Positions 15,908 through 25,088 of a stretch of 64,000 nucleotides of DNA are shown here, piece by piece. Made by a program: the position numbers and the translations under genes. A model generated the notes under the pieces. The model was not told where the DNA came from and did not search any database. It saw only the letters and a list, made by a program, of their open reading frames with translations. Within the stretch, counting starts at the first letter, position 1. Each line of letters opens with the position of its first letter. Source of the DNA: UBA7672 sp965229115 (lineage in GTDB: Bacteria > Pseudomonadota > Alphaproteobacteria > Caulobacterales > Hyphomonadaceae); NCBI GenBank assembly GCA_965229115.1, contig CBDDIR010000003.1, positions 3,224,001-3,288,000 of the forward strand. Direction: 5' to 3'.

Positions 15908-17809
15908 GTGAAAAAGACGTTTGGCGCCAAAGGCGCGCCGAGGTGGCATCTCGTCTACCTCGGCCTCGCTGCGTTCGACATCATCACCGTGCTGATCAGC
16001 CTGTCGCTGTCGCACAACCTGATGAGCATCCACGCCCGCTCGGCCGAGCTCAACACCGAATGGGCCGAGCGCGTCAGCGCCATCAGCCATCTCGGCGACC
16101 TCGCCCAATCCGCCAACGCCCCCGGCAACGACATTTTCGACAGCCGGAACGTTCCGCTCGAACACGCGCGGCTCGATGCCGCATCGCTCGCGTTCGATGC
16201 GCATATGAACGGCATCCAGGCTGATCTCACCACGCACATCTCCCCGACTGAACGCATCCGGATCGACCGGGCCCTTGCCGTCACCGAAGGCGCGATGATC
16301 GAGATGCGCGCCGAAGCCGAACGCATCTTCGGCCTTTTCGCGCACAACAATCCCGACGCCGCCGGCGAGCGCATGGCATCGATGGACCGCGCCTATGGCC
16401 GCCTCACCCGCAGCATCTCCGCGACCGTTGCTGTCGTGCAAAGCATCCAGGGCCAGCACCTGCAGCAGCAGATCGCCACCGCGCACAGCCTGCAGGGCCT
16501 CGAGTATCTGGTCGTCGGCCTGATCCTCATCATGGTGATTGGCGTGACCGTTTACGGGCACAATCTCGGCAGGGTCATGCACCGCCAGACGCAGAAGATC
16601 GAACAGGCCCGCGCCGCCGCCGAAGCCGCCAACGCAGCCAAGTCCAACTTCCTTGCCTCGATGAGCCACGAGATCCGCACGCCGATGAACGGCATTCTCG
16701 GTATGGCGCAGGCGCTCAACAATGGCAGCCTCAACGCTGTCGACCGCGAGAAGGTCGCCGTCATCCTCGATTCCGGCGACTCGCTGCTGGCCATCCTCAA
16801 TGACGTGCTCGACTTCTCGAAGATGGAAGCGGGCAAGTTTGATATCGTGCCCTCGCACAATGACATGCTGGTCACGGCCAATCGCATTGTGCGCCTGTTC
16901 GACGAGCAGGCGAAGGAAAAGGGGCTGGCGCTGAAGGTCTTCCATGACGGCGCCGTCCCGCGCGGCATGGTCTATGATGCGGAGCGCGTGCGCCAGTGCG
17001 TCAGCAACCTCATTTCAAACGCCATCAAGTTCACGCCGTCTGGCGAGATCAGCCTGCATCTGTCGACCTCCCCCGTCGGTCCCGGCGAGCTGATGGTGTC
17101 GGTGCGTGTTGAAGACACCGGCATCGGCATGACGCCCGAAGTTCAGGCGCGCCTGTTCCAGCCCTTCATGCAGGCCGACAGCTCGATCGCGCGTCAGTAT
17201 GGCGGCACGGGCCTTGGGCTTGCGATCTCGAAACGCCTCGCCGAACTCATGGGCGGCGGCATCACGGTGACAAGCACGCCCGGCAAAGGCTCGTGCTTCG
17301 AGCTTACCTTCCTTGCCCAGCTGCAGCACATCCCGCGTGTCGACGACGCCCAGAAGCCGTCGATCAAGGCAACGCCGGGTACTGCTGCGCATCCTCAGCA
17401 ATTGCGCGGCAGCCGCGTGCTGCTTGTCGACGACAACGCCGTCAACCGCCAGGTGGTCAAGCTGTTCCTGGCGCCGCACGGTTGCATCATCACCGAGGGC
17501 GCCAACGGACAGGAAGCGCTCGACAAGCTGGCCGAGCAGTCGTTCGACATCCTGCTGCTCGACGTCCACATGCCCGTGATGGATGGCAAGCAGGCGATCA
17601 AGCACATCCGCGCCAGCGCCGAGACTTGGCGCGATATTCCGGTTATCGCGCTGACGGCAGATGCCATGGCGGGCGATCGCGAAGCGCTGCTGGCGCTCGG
17701 CATGAACGACTATCTCTCGAAACCGATCGATCAGCGCGCGCTCATCTGCAAGATCAATGCGCTGCTTGGCATCACGCCGCCGGAGACCGGGATCGTTTCA
17801 GTGGCCTGA
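15908..17809 (+). CDS. Membrane hybrid histidine kinase with receiver domain
   Basis: 633 aa from a GTG start with a GGGAG site seven bases upstream; an in-frame GTG 17 codons earlier lacks one. Membrane helices lie at about 14-34 and 197-217 with a helical periplasmic sensor between. HisKA carries SHEIRTPMNGI (phospho-His about residue 254); HATPase shows NLISNAIKFT, DTGIGM and GGTGLGLAIS. The C-terminal receiver has VDDN, LLLDVHMPVMDG (phospho-Asp about 552) and the conserved Lys in LSKPID. There is no Hpt domain and no neighbouring regulator, so the partner and signal are unknown. It is the first gene of the block that separates murB from ddl. Confidence 0.95.
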   Translation: MKKTFGAKGAPRWHLVYLGLAAFDIITVLISLSLSHNLMSIHARSAELNTEWAERVSAISHLGDLAQSANAPGNDIFDSRNVPLEHARLDAASLAFDAHMNGIQADLTTHISPTERIRIDRALAVTEGAMIEMRAEAERIFGLFAHNNPDAAGERMASMDRAYGRLTRSISATVAVVQSIQGQHLQQQIATAHSLQGLEYLVVGLILIMVIGVTVYGHNLGRVMHRQTQKIEQARAAAEAANAAKSNFLASMSHEIRTPMNGILGMAQALNNGSLNAVDREKVAVILDSGDSLLAILNDVLDFSKMEAGKFDIVPSHNDMLVTANRIVRLFDEQAKEKGLALKVFHDGAVPRGMVYDAERVRQCVSNLISNAIKFTPSGEISLHLSTSPVGPGELMVSVRVEDTGIGMTPEVQARLFQPFMQADSSIARQYGGTGLGLAISKRLAELMGGGITVTSTPGKGSCFELTFLAQLQHIPRVDDAQKPSIKATPGTAAHPQQLRGSRVLLVDDNAVNRQVVKLFLAPHGCIITEGANGQEALDKLAEQSFDILLLDVHMPVMDGKQAIKHIRASAETWRDIPVIALTADAMAGDREALLALGMNDYLSKPIDQRALICKINALLGITPPETGIVSVA

Positions 17810-17866
17810 TGTTTGTTGCCTGACGGCCGTCTGGCTCCGCACATAAGCTCATGCCAGTATTGCGGC

Positions 17867-18730
17867 ATGAAACATGTCGCCCTCGCCTCCGCCCTGTTCC
17901 TAGCCGCCTGCGCCAGCACGGCGCCTTCCCCCGCGTCCATCGCACCGCCCGCAACCGCCGTGGGCGGCACGCCGTGTGATCCGCCTCTGGTGGTTCCTGC
18001 AAGCATTGTCGCCTCCGTTCGCTCGCAGTTCGACGCGCCGGGCTCGCCGCGCCCTGCCGTTCCGCCTGAGGACATGGTCGCCTACCAGAAGATGCAGACC
18101 GAACAGCGCGAGAAGGACTGGGCCGCGCTCTGCTATTTCCGCGCTGACAATGCCGCCCTTGCAGCTCAACCGGCGCCGGCCGACCGCATCGTGTTCATGG
18201 GCGACTCGATCACGCAACTCTGGGCGCTCGCGGAGCCGCAGGACTTTGGCGCTGCGCGCGTCAATCGCGGCATCAGCGGACAGACAACGCCGCAAATGCT
18301 GCTGCGCTTCAAGCAGGACGTCCTCGCGCTGAAGCCGAAGGCCGTGCACATCCTCGCAGGCGTCAATGACATCGCCGGCAATACGGGTCCGACCACGCTG
18401 GAAGATCTCGAGAACAATATCGCTTCGATGGTCGAACTTGCGAAGGCGCACAGCGTGCAGGTGATCCTCGCAACGCCCCTGCCCGCGGGGAAGTTCACGT
18501 GGGCGCCTCAACTGCAGCCGGGGCCGCAGGTTGCCAAATACGCCGACTGGGTCCGCCGCTACGCTGCTGAGCAGAACCTTGTCCTGGCTGACTACTATCC
18601 CGTCCTGACGACGCCGGATGGCGCCATGAAACCGGAACTGGGGCCTGATGGCGTTCATCCGAACAAGGCAGGCTATGCGCTGATGAAGCCAATCACGCAG
18701 GCGGCTATTGCCGAAGCGCTGAAACGCTAG
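17867..18730 (+). CDS. SGNH/GDSL hydrolase lipoprotein
   Basis: 287 aa. Lipobox LFLAAC directs it to a membrane. The four SGNH blocks are visible: VFMGDSIT (nucleophile Ser), NRGISGQTT (Gly), HILAGVNDIAGN (Asn), and GPDGVHPNKAGY (catalytic Asp and His). This is the lysophospholipase/acetyl-esterase type; the substrate could be an acylated glycan or lipid. The start is placed at MKHVALASALFLAAC since the 18 codons before it do not fit a signal peptide. It is 57 bp after the kinase and 23 bp before the M20 gene, all on one strand. Confidence 0.9.
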   Translation: MKHVALASALFLAACASTAPSPASIAPPATAVGGTPCDPPLVVPASIVASVRSQFDAPGSPRPAVPPEDMVAYQKMQTEQREKDWAALCYFRADNAALAAQPAPADRIVFMGDSITQLWALAEPQDFGAARVNRGISGQTTPQMLLRFKQDVLALKPKAVHILAGVNDIAGNTGPTTLEDLENNIASMVELAKAHSVQVILATPLPAGKFTWAPQLQPGPQVAKYADWVRRYAAEQNLVLADYYPVLTTPDGAMKPELGPDGVHPNKAGYALMKPITQAAIAEALKR

Positions 18731-18753
18731 ACACTGGGCGGAGGAGGATCGCC

Positions 18754-19947
18754 ATGAAGCACTGGATCGAGGCCGCCGACGCCCGCCTGCCCGAGATGAT
18801 CGCGCTGCGCCGCGCCATCCATGCCGAGCCGGAGATTGGCCTGCACAATCCGCTGACCACGGCGAAGGCCAAGGCCGCGCTGGCGGGCTTGCCGCTGGAA
18901 TATTCCGAAGGCCCCTCCACCACCGGCTTCATCGCAACGCTGCGCGGCCCGTCCAATGGCCGTACCGTTCTACTGCGTGGCGACATGGATGCGCTGCCGA
19001 TGGATGAGGATACGGGCCTGGACTTCACCTCGAAGCACACCGGCGCGATGCACGCCTGTGGGCACGACACGCACGTCGCGATGCTGGTCGCCGCAGCTCA
19101 CGCACTCTGTGCCCAGCGCGATCGGCTTGCTGGCACGGTTCAGTTCATGTTCCAGCCCGGAGAAGAAGGCTGGCATGGCGCGCGTTACATGCTGGATGAC
19201 GGCCTGATCAATCCTGTTCCGGATGCGGCCTACGCGCTGCACATCACGCCGAACCTGCCGACCGGCGTGTTTGCTGGCCGGCCCGGTCCACTGCTTGCCG
19301 CTGCGGACCGCATCGAACTCACCGTCAAGGGCAAGGGCGGCCATGCCTCGCAGCCGCATGACGCTGTCGATCCGATCCCGGTCGCCTGCGAGATGGTGAT
19401 GGCGCTGCAGGCGATGATCACCCGCCGCGTGCCGGCGTTTGACCCAGCCGTGCTGACGATCGCGCACATCAAGTCGGGTTCAACCAACAACGTGATCCCG
19501 GAGACGGCCTTTATCGAAGGTACGATCCGCACCTTCTCCGAAAGCACGCGCAAGATCGTGCGCGAAGGCATGACGCGCGTGGTGGAGCATATCTGCGCCG
19601 CGCATCTGTGCGAGGCGGATCTCAACATCATCCCCGGCTTCCCGGTCACGCTCTGCGACGATCGCGCCGTCGCCCTCGCCCGCCGCACGACCAAGGCGAT
19701 GTTCGGCGAGGAAGGCTGGTTCGAGATGCCTTCGCCGATGATGGGCGCGGAGGATTTCTCCTATGTGCTGCAGAAGGCGCCTGGCGCGATGATGTTCCTC
19801 GGCGCCTCGCCCGAAGGCGGCGACTGGCGTACCTGCTGCGCCCTACACTCGAACCGCATGGTGCTCGACGAGCGCGTGATGGCGCGCGGCGCAGCCCTGC
19901 ACTGTGCGATCGCGGAGACATTCCTGTCGGGCGGATTCGAGGGCTAG
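18754..19947 (+). CDS. M20D-type amidohydrolase
   Basis: 397 aa. A di-metal hydrolase of N-acyl amino acids; the family includes hippurate hydrolase and the AbgA/AbgB subunits that cleave p-aminobenzoyl-glutamate. Metal-site motifs: LRGDMDALP, MHACGHDTHVAM, FQPGEEGWHGA, and MMGAEDFSYVL; the dimerisation domain begins near KGKGGHASQPHDAVDPI. A GGAGGA ribosome site precedes the ATG. Its stop is 4 bp from the stop of the convergent AbgT transporter gene, a pairing that suggests imported aminobenzoyl-glutamate or a similar amide is the substrate (inference). Confidence 0.92.
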   Translation: MKHWIEAADARLPEMIALRRAIHAEPEIGLHNPLTTAKAKAALAGLPLEYSEGPSTTGFIATLRGPSNGRTVLLRGDMDALPMDEDTGLDFTSKHTGAMHACGHDTHVAMLVAAAHALCAQRDRLAGTVQFMFQPGEEGWHGARYMLDDGLINPVPDAAYALHITPNLPTGVFAGRPGPLLAAADRIELTVKGKGGHASQPHDAVDPIPVACEMVMALQAMITRRVPAFDPAVLTIAHIKSGSTNNVIPETAFIEGTIRTFSESTRKIVREGMTRVVEHICAAHLCEADLNIIPGFPVTLCDDRAVALARRTTKAMFGEEGWFEMPSPMMGAEDFSYVLQKAPGAMMFLGASPEGGDWRTCCALHSNRMVLDERVMARGAALHCAIAETFLSGGFEG

Positions 19948-19950
19948 GCC

Positions 19951-21507
19951 CTACTGGCTCAACCCCGGAACGTGGAACTCAACCGGGGCCGCCGGCCCAA
20001 CCGGAATGCCGAGCGCGACCCACACCGCCGTCAGCAACATGCCGACGACATAGAACGCCGCCGCCAGCGGTAGCGTCAGCGAGATCATCGTGCCCAGCCG
20101 GAAGTTCGGCATCCAGCGCTGCGCAAACACCATGGTCAGCACGACATAGGGGTTCAGCGGCGAGATCAGGTTCGTCACCGTGTCGCCGACACGATAGGCA
20201 GCCGTCGTCATCTCGGGCGACACTTCCAGCAACATCATCATCGGCGTCGCCACCGGCGACATCGCCGCCCACTTCGCCGAACCCGAAGCAATCAGGAAAT
20301 CGAGCCAGGCCGACATGGTCGCCAGCAGCGGCAGCAGCACAGCAGGCGGCGCCTGCATCGCGCGGAGTTGGTCAGCGCCGGTGATAGCCGTGATCGGCCC
20401 AAGGTTCGACCAGCCGAACATCGCCACGAAGTGCGCGGCGAAGAAGACCAGCACGAGATAAGGCAGGATTACCTCCAGCCCCTTGGTCATCATCGACACG
20501 ACATCGCGGTGCGTCTTGATCGAGCCGGTCACCGCGCCATAAGTCCAGCCTGTGGCCAGGAACAACACGAACAGCAGCGCCGCGATAGAGCGGAAGAACG
20601 GCGTCATCTGCTGACTGCCGCTCGCCTCCTCGTCCATCAGCGGCGTGAAGCCCGGCCACATCACCAGCGCGGTGACAAAGCCCGCAACGCCCAGCGCCGC
20701 AACGCCCGCCCACATCAGCCCCTTCTTCTCGACCGGCGTCAGCATCACGCCGGCAAGATCGGCCACGCCGCTCTCGCCTTCCCACTGGCCCAGGCGCGGC
20801 GCGATCACGCGCTCCAGCACCCACCAGCCAACGGCCGTGAACACCACCGCGATGCCAATCGAGAAATACCAGTTGCCCAGCGGGTTCATCGTCCATTGCG
20901 GATCAAGCATCCGGGCGCCCGTCTCGGTGATGCCAAGCAGCAGCACGTCGTACTGGCCGGGGAACAGGTTGCCCGCGAGACCGACAGCTGCGCCCGCAAA
21001 ACCTGCGATCAGCCCCAACACCGGGTTACGCCCCGCCGCCGCAAACGTGATCCCCGCCATCGGCACATAGACCATGTACGCCGCATCATTGGCGTGTGTT
21101 GCCAGCATTCCCAGCACGAACACCATCGGCACAAGAATGCTCTTCGGCGCGCTGCCCAGGCTCGCTCGCATCAGCGCGGTGAGAAGGCCCGACCGCTCGG
21201 CAACAGCCGCGCCCAGCATGATCGTCAACGCAAAGCCAAGCGGCGCAAAGCCCGTGAACGTGCGAGGCATCTCGACGAACAGCTTCTGGACATTCGCCTC
21301 GCTGAGCAGGCTCGAGACAACCAGCGTCTCGCCTGTAACCGGGTTTACAGCGGACCACCCGGCATTCGCGCCGATCACCGACACGATCACCAGCAGGACG
21401 ATGATACCCACGAATATGAAGATGGGATCAGGCAAGGCATTGCCCGTCCGCTCCACCCAATCGAGAAACTTGCTGCGCTTACCCGCCGGCTCAACGACCC
21501 CAGTCAT
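19951..21507 (-). CDS. AbgT family transporter (p-aminobenzoyl-glutamate type)
   Basis: 518 aa. Inner-membrane transporter with about ten or more hydrophobic helices. The N-terminus KRSKFLDWVERTGNALPDPIFIFVGI and the pattern GFAPLGFALTIMLGAAVAERSGLL are typical of AbgT. Members import p-aminobenzoyl-glutamate or export sulfonamides by proton-driven antiport. The ATG at 21507 lies in the 3' arm of a perfect 10-bp inverted repeat and no ribosome site is visible; a TTG two codons earlier is the other option. It converges on the M20 amidohydrolase gene. Confidence 0.93.
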   Translation of the reverse strand: MTGVVEPAGKRSKFLDWVERTGNALPDPIFIFVGIIVLLVIVSVIGANAGWSAVNPVTGETLVVSSLLSEANVQKLFVEMPRTFTGFAPLGFALTIMLGAAVAERSGLLTALMRASLGSAPKSILVPMVFVLGMLATHANDAAYMVYVPMAGITFAAAGRNPVLGLIAGFAGAAVGLAGNLFPGQYDVLLLGITETGARMLDPQWTMNPLGNWYFSIGIAVVFTAVGWWVLERVIAPRLGQWEGESGVADLAGVMLTPVEKKGLMWAGVAALGVAGFVTALVMWPGFTPLMDEEASGSQQMTPFFRSIAALLFVLFLATGWTYGAVTGSIKTHRDVVSMMTKGLEVILPYLVLVFFAAHFVAMFGWSNLGPITAITGADQLRAMQAPPAVLLPLLATMSAWLDFLIASGSAKWAAMSPVATPMMMLLEVSPEMTTAAYRVGDTVTNLISPLNPYVVLTMVFAQRWMPNFRLGTMISLTLPLAAAFYVVGMLLTAVWVALGIPVGPAAPVEFHVPGLSQ

Positions 21508-21526
21508 GCTCAAATGTGAGCATGAC
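21503..21526. promoter_or_regulatory. Perfect palindrome over the abgT-like start codon
   Basis: GTCATGCTCA-AATG-TGAGCATGAC: two 10-bp arms with a 4-bp centre. In the transcript it would form a hairpin holding the start AUG in its 3' arm; as DNA it could be a repressor operator. No family assignment is possible from sequence alone. Confidence 0.55.
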
Positions 21527-21532
21527 GAAAAG

Positions 21533-21565
21533 CGGACTGTCCACCCCGTCGGTCTGAACAGTCCG
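21533..21565 (-). terminator. Possible terminator after the phytase gene
   Basis: CGGACTGT / ACAGTCCG stem with a 17-nt loop, followed on the minus strand by CTTTTCG. The loop is long and the T tract short, so this is a moderate candidate. Confidence 0.45.
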
Positions 21566-21606
21566 TGTTTTCAAAGCGTAAGACGCGTTACGCGCCAGCG
21601 CTCCGA

Positions 21607-22650
21607 TCAATCGAGATCGAGCGCCCTGCGGATGTCGCGCCAGTCGACCATCTTGTAGTTCTGCTGGCCCGGATCCGGCTTGTCCTGATCGTCGTGGAAC
21701 GCGATCACGCCCGCCGGGAACTGGCCGATCGGACCAGACCAGGCATCCAAGCCGTCTGTCGCGGTCACGCCATCGATCTTGTCGCCATCGACGATGGCAA
21801 AGCGACCAACATAAGTGTGCGCCGCGCCTTCGATGCGGAAGACGTTATAGGTGTCATCGCCCTGCGAGGATGCGATCAGATACTTCGCGCCCTTGTCGCG
21901 CATGATGGTCAGGCCTTCGACGTCGTCGGTGAGGCGCTTCTTGTCGACCTTCGCGATGCTCTCCGGCGTGTCGCTCGAGCCCGGCGCGAGGTTCCAGCGC
22001 CAGATGCCGACATCTTCCTCGCCGAGATAGAGGTTGCCCGTCTCATCATCGACCACGCAGCCTTCCGGCTGGCTGCCGACCTTCAGCGTGCGCGTGAGGT
22101 TCGCAACCGGCTGCCCCGCTTCGTCCGCGGCGATCGAGTAGATGCGCACTTCGCCCGACTTGGCGTCAGCGATGAGCTGGAACTGGCCACCATAATTGCC
22201 GACGCAGAAGCCGTAGGGCTCGTAATCGCCCGTCGTAATGAAGCCCCACTCCCTCGTCTCCAGCGTCACCGGATCGAGGAGATACGTATAGAGCCCCAGC
22301 TTCTCGTCAGCCGAGGCGCCGACCAGCACGTAATCCTTGCCGCCAACCTTGAAGCCAGAGCGCAGATCGACATTGTTCAGCGCGCCGCTCGGGAAGAACT
22401 GCTTCACCGTGCCATCCATGTTGTGCACGTAGAGGCCGTCGGTCTTGTCCGTGCCGAACATCACTGCGCGGCTGGGATCAGCCGGGTCAGCCCAGAACGC
22501 CGGATCATCCGCATCCACCTGCCCGTCCGTGGTGACGATCGTCTCCAGCGACGCCTTCACCAGCACCGGCGGCTCGCCATTGGCCCAGCGCGGCCCCGTG
22601 GCGCAAGCGCCCGCGAGTAACGTCAGTCCCAGCATCCCAGCAAGCTTCAT
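21607..22650 (-). CDS. Beta-propeller 3-phytase lipoprotein
   Basis: 347 aa. Releases phosphate from phytate using calcium. The lipobox LLAGAC is at the N-terminus. Family motifs follow: DADDPAFWADPADPSRAVMFGTDK split across the first blades, VDLRSGFKVGG, YEPYGFCVG, GSQPEGCVVDDETGNLYLGEED (calcium and phosphate site), and KYLIASSQGDDTYNVF in the last blade. Usual lengths are 350-450. It is downstream of a TonB receptor gene on the same strand with a hairpin between, suggesting a surface phytate-use pair. Confidence 0.92.
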   Translation of the reverse strand: MKLAGMLGLTLLAGACATGPRWANGEPPVLVKASLETIVTTDGQVDADDPAFWADPADPSRAVMFGTDKTDGLYVHNMDGTVKQFFPSGALNNVDLRSGFKVGGKDYVLVGASADEKLGLYTYLLDPVTLETREWGFITTGDYEPYGFCVGNYGGQFQLIADAKSGEVRIYSIAADEAGQPVANLTRTLKVGSQPEGCVVDDETGNLYLGEEDVGIWRWNLAPGSSDTPESIAKVDKKRLTDDVEGLTIMRDKGAKYLIASSQGDDTYNVFRIEGAAHTYVGRFAIVDGDKIDGVTATDGLDAWSGPIGQFPAGVIAFHDDQDKPDPGQQNYKMVDWRDIRRALDLD

Positions 22651-22695
22651 GGCAGTCCTCGAATCGATTGGCTCTTAGCAGTCTAAAACATCAAA

Positions 22696-22723
22696 CCCCG
22701 CCTCCATGTGACAGGAGGCGGGG
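22696..22723 (-). terminator. Hairpin between the TonB receptor and phytase genes
   Basis: Perfect 10-bp stem CCCCGCCTCC / GGAGGCGGGG with an 8-nt loop, followed on the minus strand by TTTGATGTTTT. It sits 20 bp past the receptor stop and may be a partial terminator that lowers phytase expression relative to the receptor. Confidence 0.75.
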
Positions 22724-22742
22724 CCTGCAATTTGGTCGTCGA

Positions 22743-25088
22743 TCAGAACGAGAAGCGGCCGATGATCTGATAGACCGGGCCGGCTTCTTCGCGCTCAAGC
22801 TCATACTCGTCGTCGATCGAGCCCGTGATCTGGTTGGAGAGCAGCGCGTATTTGCGGAACTCTTCTTCCTTGGCGCTATCGAGCAGGTTCGACCCGACGA
22901 AGCGCACAGTGAAGTTGTCGCCGAACGACTTCTCGATGAAGATTTCGAGATCCGCACCGTAGGACGTCACGACTTCCTCGCCGACAACGCGGCTGGCCGC
23001 ATCGCCCTGCTTCCGGTAGGTCGCGCCAAACGCTGCATCCCACGCGTTGATGTCGTGGATGAAGCCGAAGTTGTACACGAACTCAGACTGCGAGTTGAAG
23101 CGGCGCGAGCCGAACTCGTCGTTCACATCGCTGTCCAGCCACGAGTAGTTGGCGAATACGCCCGTGTCCGGCAAGCCGATGGCCGAGAGGTCGGACGACA
23201 GGTCGAACTCGATACCCCAAACCTTGCCATCGCCCGTGTTGCGGACGCCGAAGATGTAGGCGAGATCATCTGGCGGATCGTTGGCCGAACCGGCAGCGCC
23301 GGTGTTGTAGATCTCGATCAGGTCCTTCACATCGCGGTAGAAGAAGTTCACGCCCGCAATGCCCGACTTGCCGAGCTGATGCTCGTAACCGATGTCGAGC
23401 CCCCAGGCAGTTTCCGGCTTCAGCTCCGGATTGCCCTGGAAGTCGTTCGTGCCCAGCTCTTCTTCCAGCGTGCCGGCGAACAGGAACTCGAACGGTGCGT
23501 TGCGGAGGGTGCGTGCAACCGAGCCGCGGACGCGACCAGCTTCGGACACTTCCCATGCGAAGTGAGCCGAGGGCAGCCAGGTGGACTTGTCGGTTTCATC
23601 GCCTTCGACTTCGAGCGTCATGTTCTCGACACGCAGACCCGCTTCCCAGCTGAACGCGCCCATGTCGCCACGCACGAGTGCGTAGGGATCGATGTTGGTG
23701 CGCTTGATGTTGCTGGTCGTGTAGGCGATCGCCGGATCGGTGTAGCCCGGCACGCCGGCGCCCGACGAATCGCCGATCTGGCGGTTGGCCGGAATGTTCA
23801 CGCGGAAGCGGCCATCGCCCAGCGTGGTGTCGCGCTCTTTCTGCTTGAGCTGCAGACCGGCCTGGAATTCCAGATCGCCGAAGGCGCGTTCATGGTCGAT
23901 CTTCGCCTTGATCTCGCTGTCGTCGATAGCGAACGGAGCTAGATCGCGGGTGAAGCGGTCGGCTTCGGGATAGACGATGGCGTCGCGCGAGTATTCCATC
24001 TCATTCTCGAACTCGAACGTGTCGTCCTTGAACGAGGCGTAGCCGAGCTTGAACGATGTCTTGCCGCCGAATGCCTCGAGCTTGTAGCCGCCGTTCAGCG
24101 AGAAGCTTTCCTGCGAGATATCAACATCGTTCGAATTGACGATGTCGATATTGCCGAGCTGCTGCACGCCATCCCGGTATTCGATCGAGTCTTCATCCTG
24201 GAAGCGTTCGGTCTTCACGTAGAAGCCGTCGAGCGTGAACTCGGCGTTCTCGCCCACCGGCGTATCCCACGAAAAGTTGGCGGAGTAGTCGGTGCCATCG
24301 CGCGTGTCGCGCTGGATTTCCGAGTTGTTCAGGTCTTCGCCGACATCGTCATAGCGCAGCGAGGTCTTGCGCTTAGGATTGTGACGACCCTGCACGCTGG
24401 CGCCGAGCAGCAGGCGGCCTTCGCCGATCTTGCCGCCCCAAACGGCGCCGACCGACTCACGCACGCGGCCGTCGTCGAAAGCCAGCGCACCAAGGCGCAC
24501 ATAGCCGCCTTCAAGCGCATAGCCGTCCTTCAACACAATGTTCAAAGCGCCCGCCATCGCGTCGCCCGAACGATTGGCCGAAGCAGACCGCACGATCTCG
24601 ACCTTCGAGATCAGCTCGGCCGGAATGCGATCCACGAAGAACGCCGTATCGGCGCCGTTGCCGATCGCGCCCGAAGACGAACCCGCACCCGGCACTTCCT
24701 CGCCATTGATCAGGATCTGCGTGTAGGCAGGATCAAGGCCGCGCAGGCGCACACCGTCCGATTCCAGCACGTCCGACAGGAAGGTGACCGAGGGCACGCG
24801 CTTCAGCGCATCGCCAGCCGTCAGCGGTTCGAAGCGCTGGAAATAGTCCTGGTCATAGACCAGCACAGGGGCCGTATCGGCCGTGCGATCGCGATAGGTG
24901 ATGCCGTTGATGACAACGACGTCGTTGGATTCAGTGACCGTGCGAGTCTCGTTGCCGCCGCGCGAAACAGTTTGCGGGTCCTCGTTCGGACCGCCCTGCT
25001 GAGCGAATGCGGGCTGGAGCCCAGCCAATGAAAGTGCCGCCGTCACAAGCAGACGCTTGCGAAGAGAAATAGCCGTTTTGCTACGCAT
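22743..25088 (-). CDS. TonB-dependent outer membrane receptor (phytase-linked)
   Basis: 781 aa. A signal peptide ends near LQPAFA. The plug domain starts around VVVINGITYRD and shows DALKRVPSVTFLSD, GVRLRGLDPAYTQILINGEEV, and ISKVEIVRSASANRSGDAMAGAL before the beta barrel. Barrel strands with alternating residues continue to the terminal aromatic PVYQIIGRFSF, as required for BAM insertion. The plug's ligand cannot be read from sequence; adjacency to phytase suggests phytate, inositol phosphates or a metal complex of them. No classical TonB box is obvious. Confidence 0.93.
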   Translation of the reverse strand: MRSKTAISLRKRLLVTAALSLAGLQPAFAQQGGPNEDPQTVSRGGNETRTVTESNDVVVINGITYRDRTADTAPVLVYDQDYFQRFEPLTAGDALKRVPSVTFLSDVLESDGVRLRGLDPAYTQILINGEEVPGAGSSSGAIGNGADTAFFVDRIPAELISKVEIVRSASANRSGDAMAGALNIVLKDGYALEGGYVRLGALAFDDGRVRESVGAVWGGKIGEGRLLLGASVQGRHNPKRKTSLRYDDVGEDLNNSEIQRDTRDGTDYSANFSWDTPVGENAEFTLDGFYVKTERFQDEDSIEYRDGVQQLGNIDIVNSNDVDISQESFSLNGGYKLEAFGGKTSFKLGYASFKDDTFEFENEMEYSRDAIVYPEADRFTRDLAPFAIDDSEIKAKIDHERAFGDLEFQAGLQLKQKERDTTLGDGRFRVNIPANRQIGDSSGAGVPGYTDPAIAYTTSNIKRTNIDPYALVRGDMGAFSWEAGLRVENMTLEVEGDETDKSTWLPSAHFAWEVSEAGRVRGSVARTLRNAPFEFLFAGTLEEELGTNDFQGNPELKPETAWGLDIGYEHQLGKSGIAGVNFFYRDVKDLIEIYNTGAAGSANDPPDDLAYIFGVRNTGDGKVWGIEFDLSSDLSAIGLPDTGVFANYSWLDSDVNDEFGSRRFNSQSEFVYNFGFIHDINAWDAAFGATYRKQGDAASRVVGEEVVTSYGADLEIFIEKSFGDNFTVRFVGSNLLDSAKEEEFRKYALLSNQITGSIDDEYELEREEAGPVYQIIGRFSF

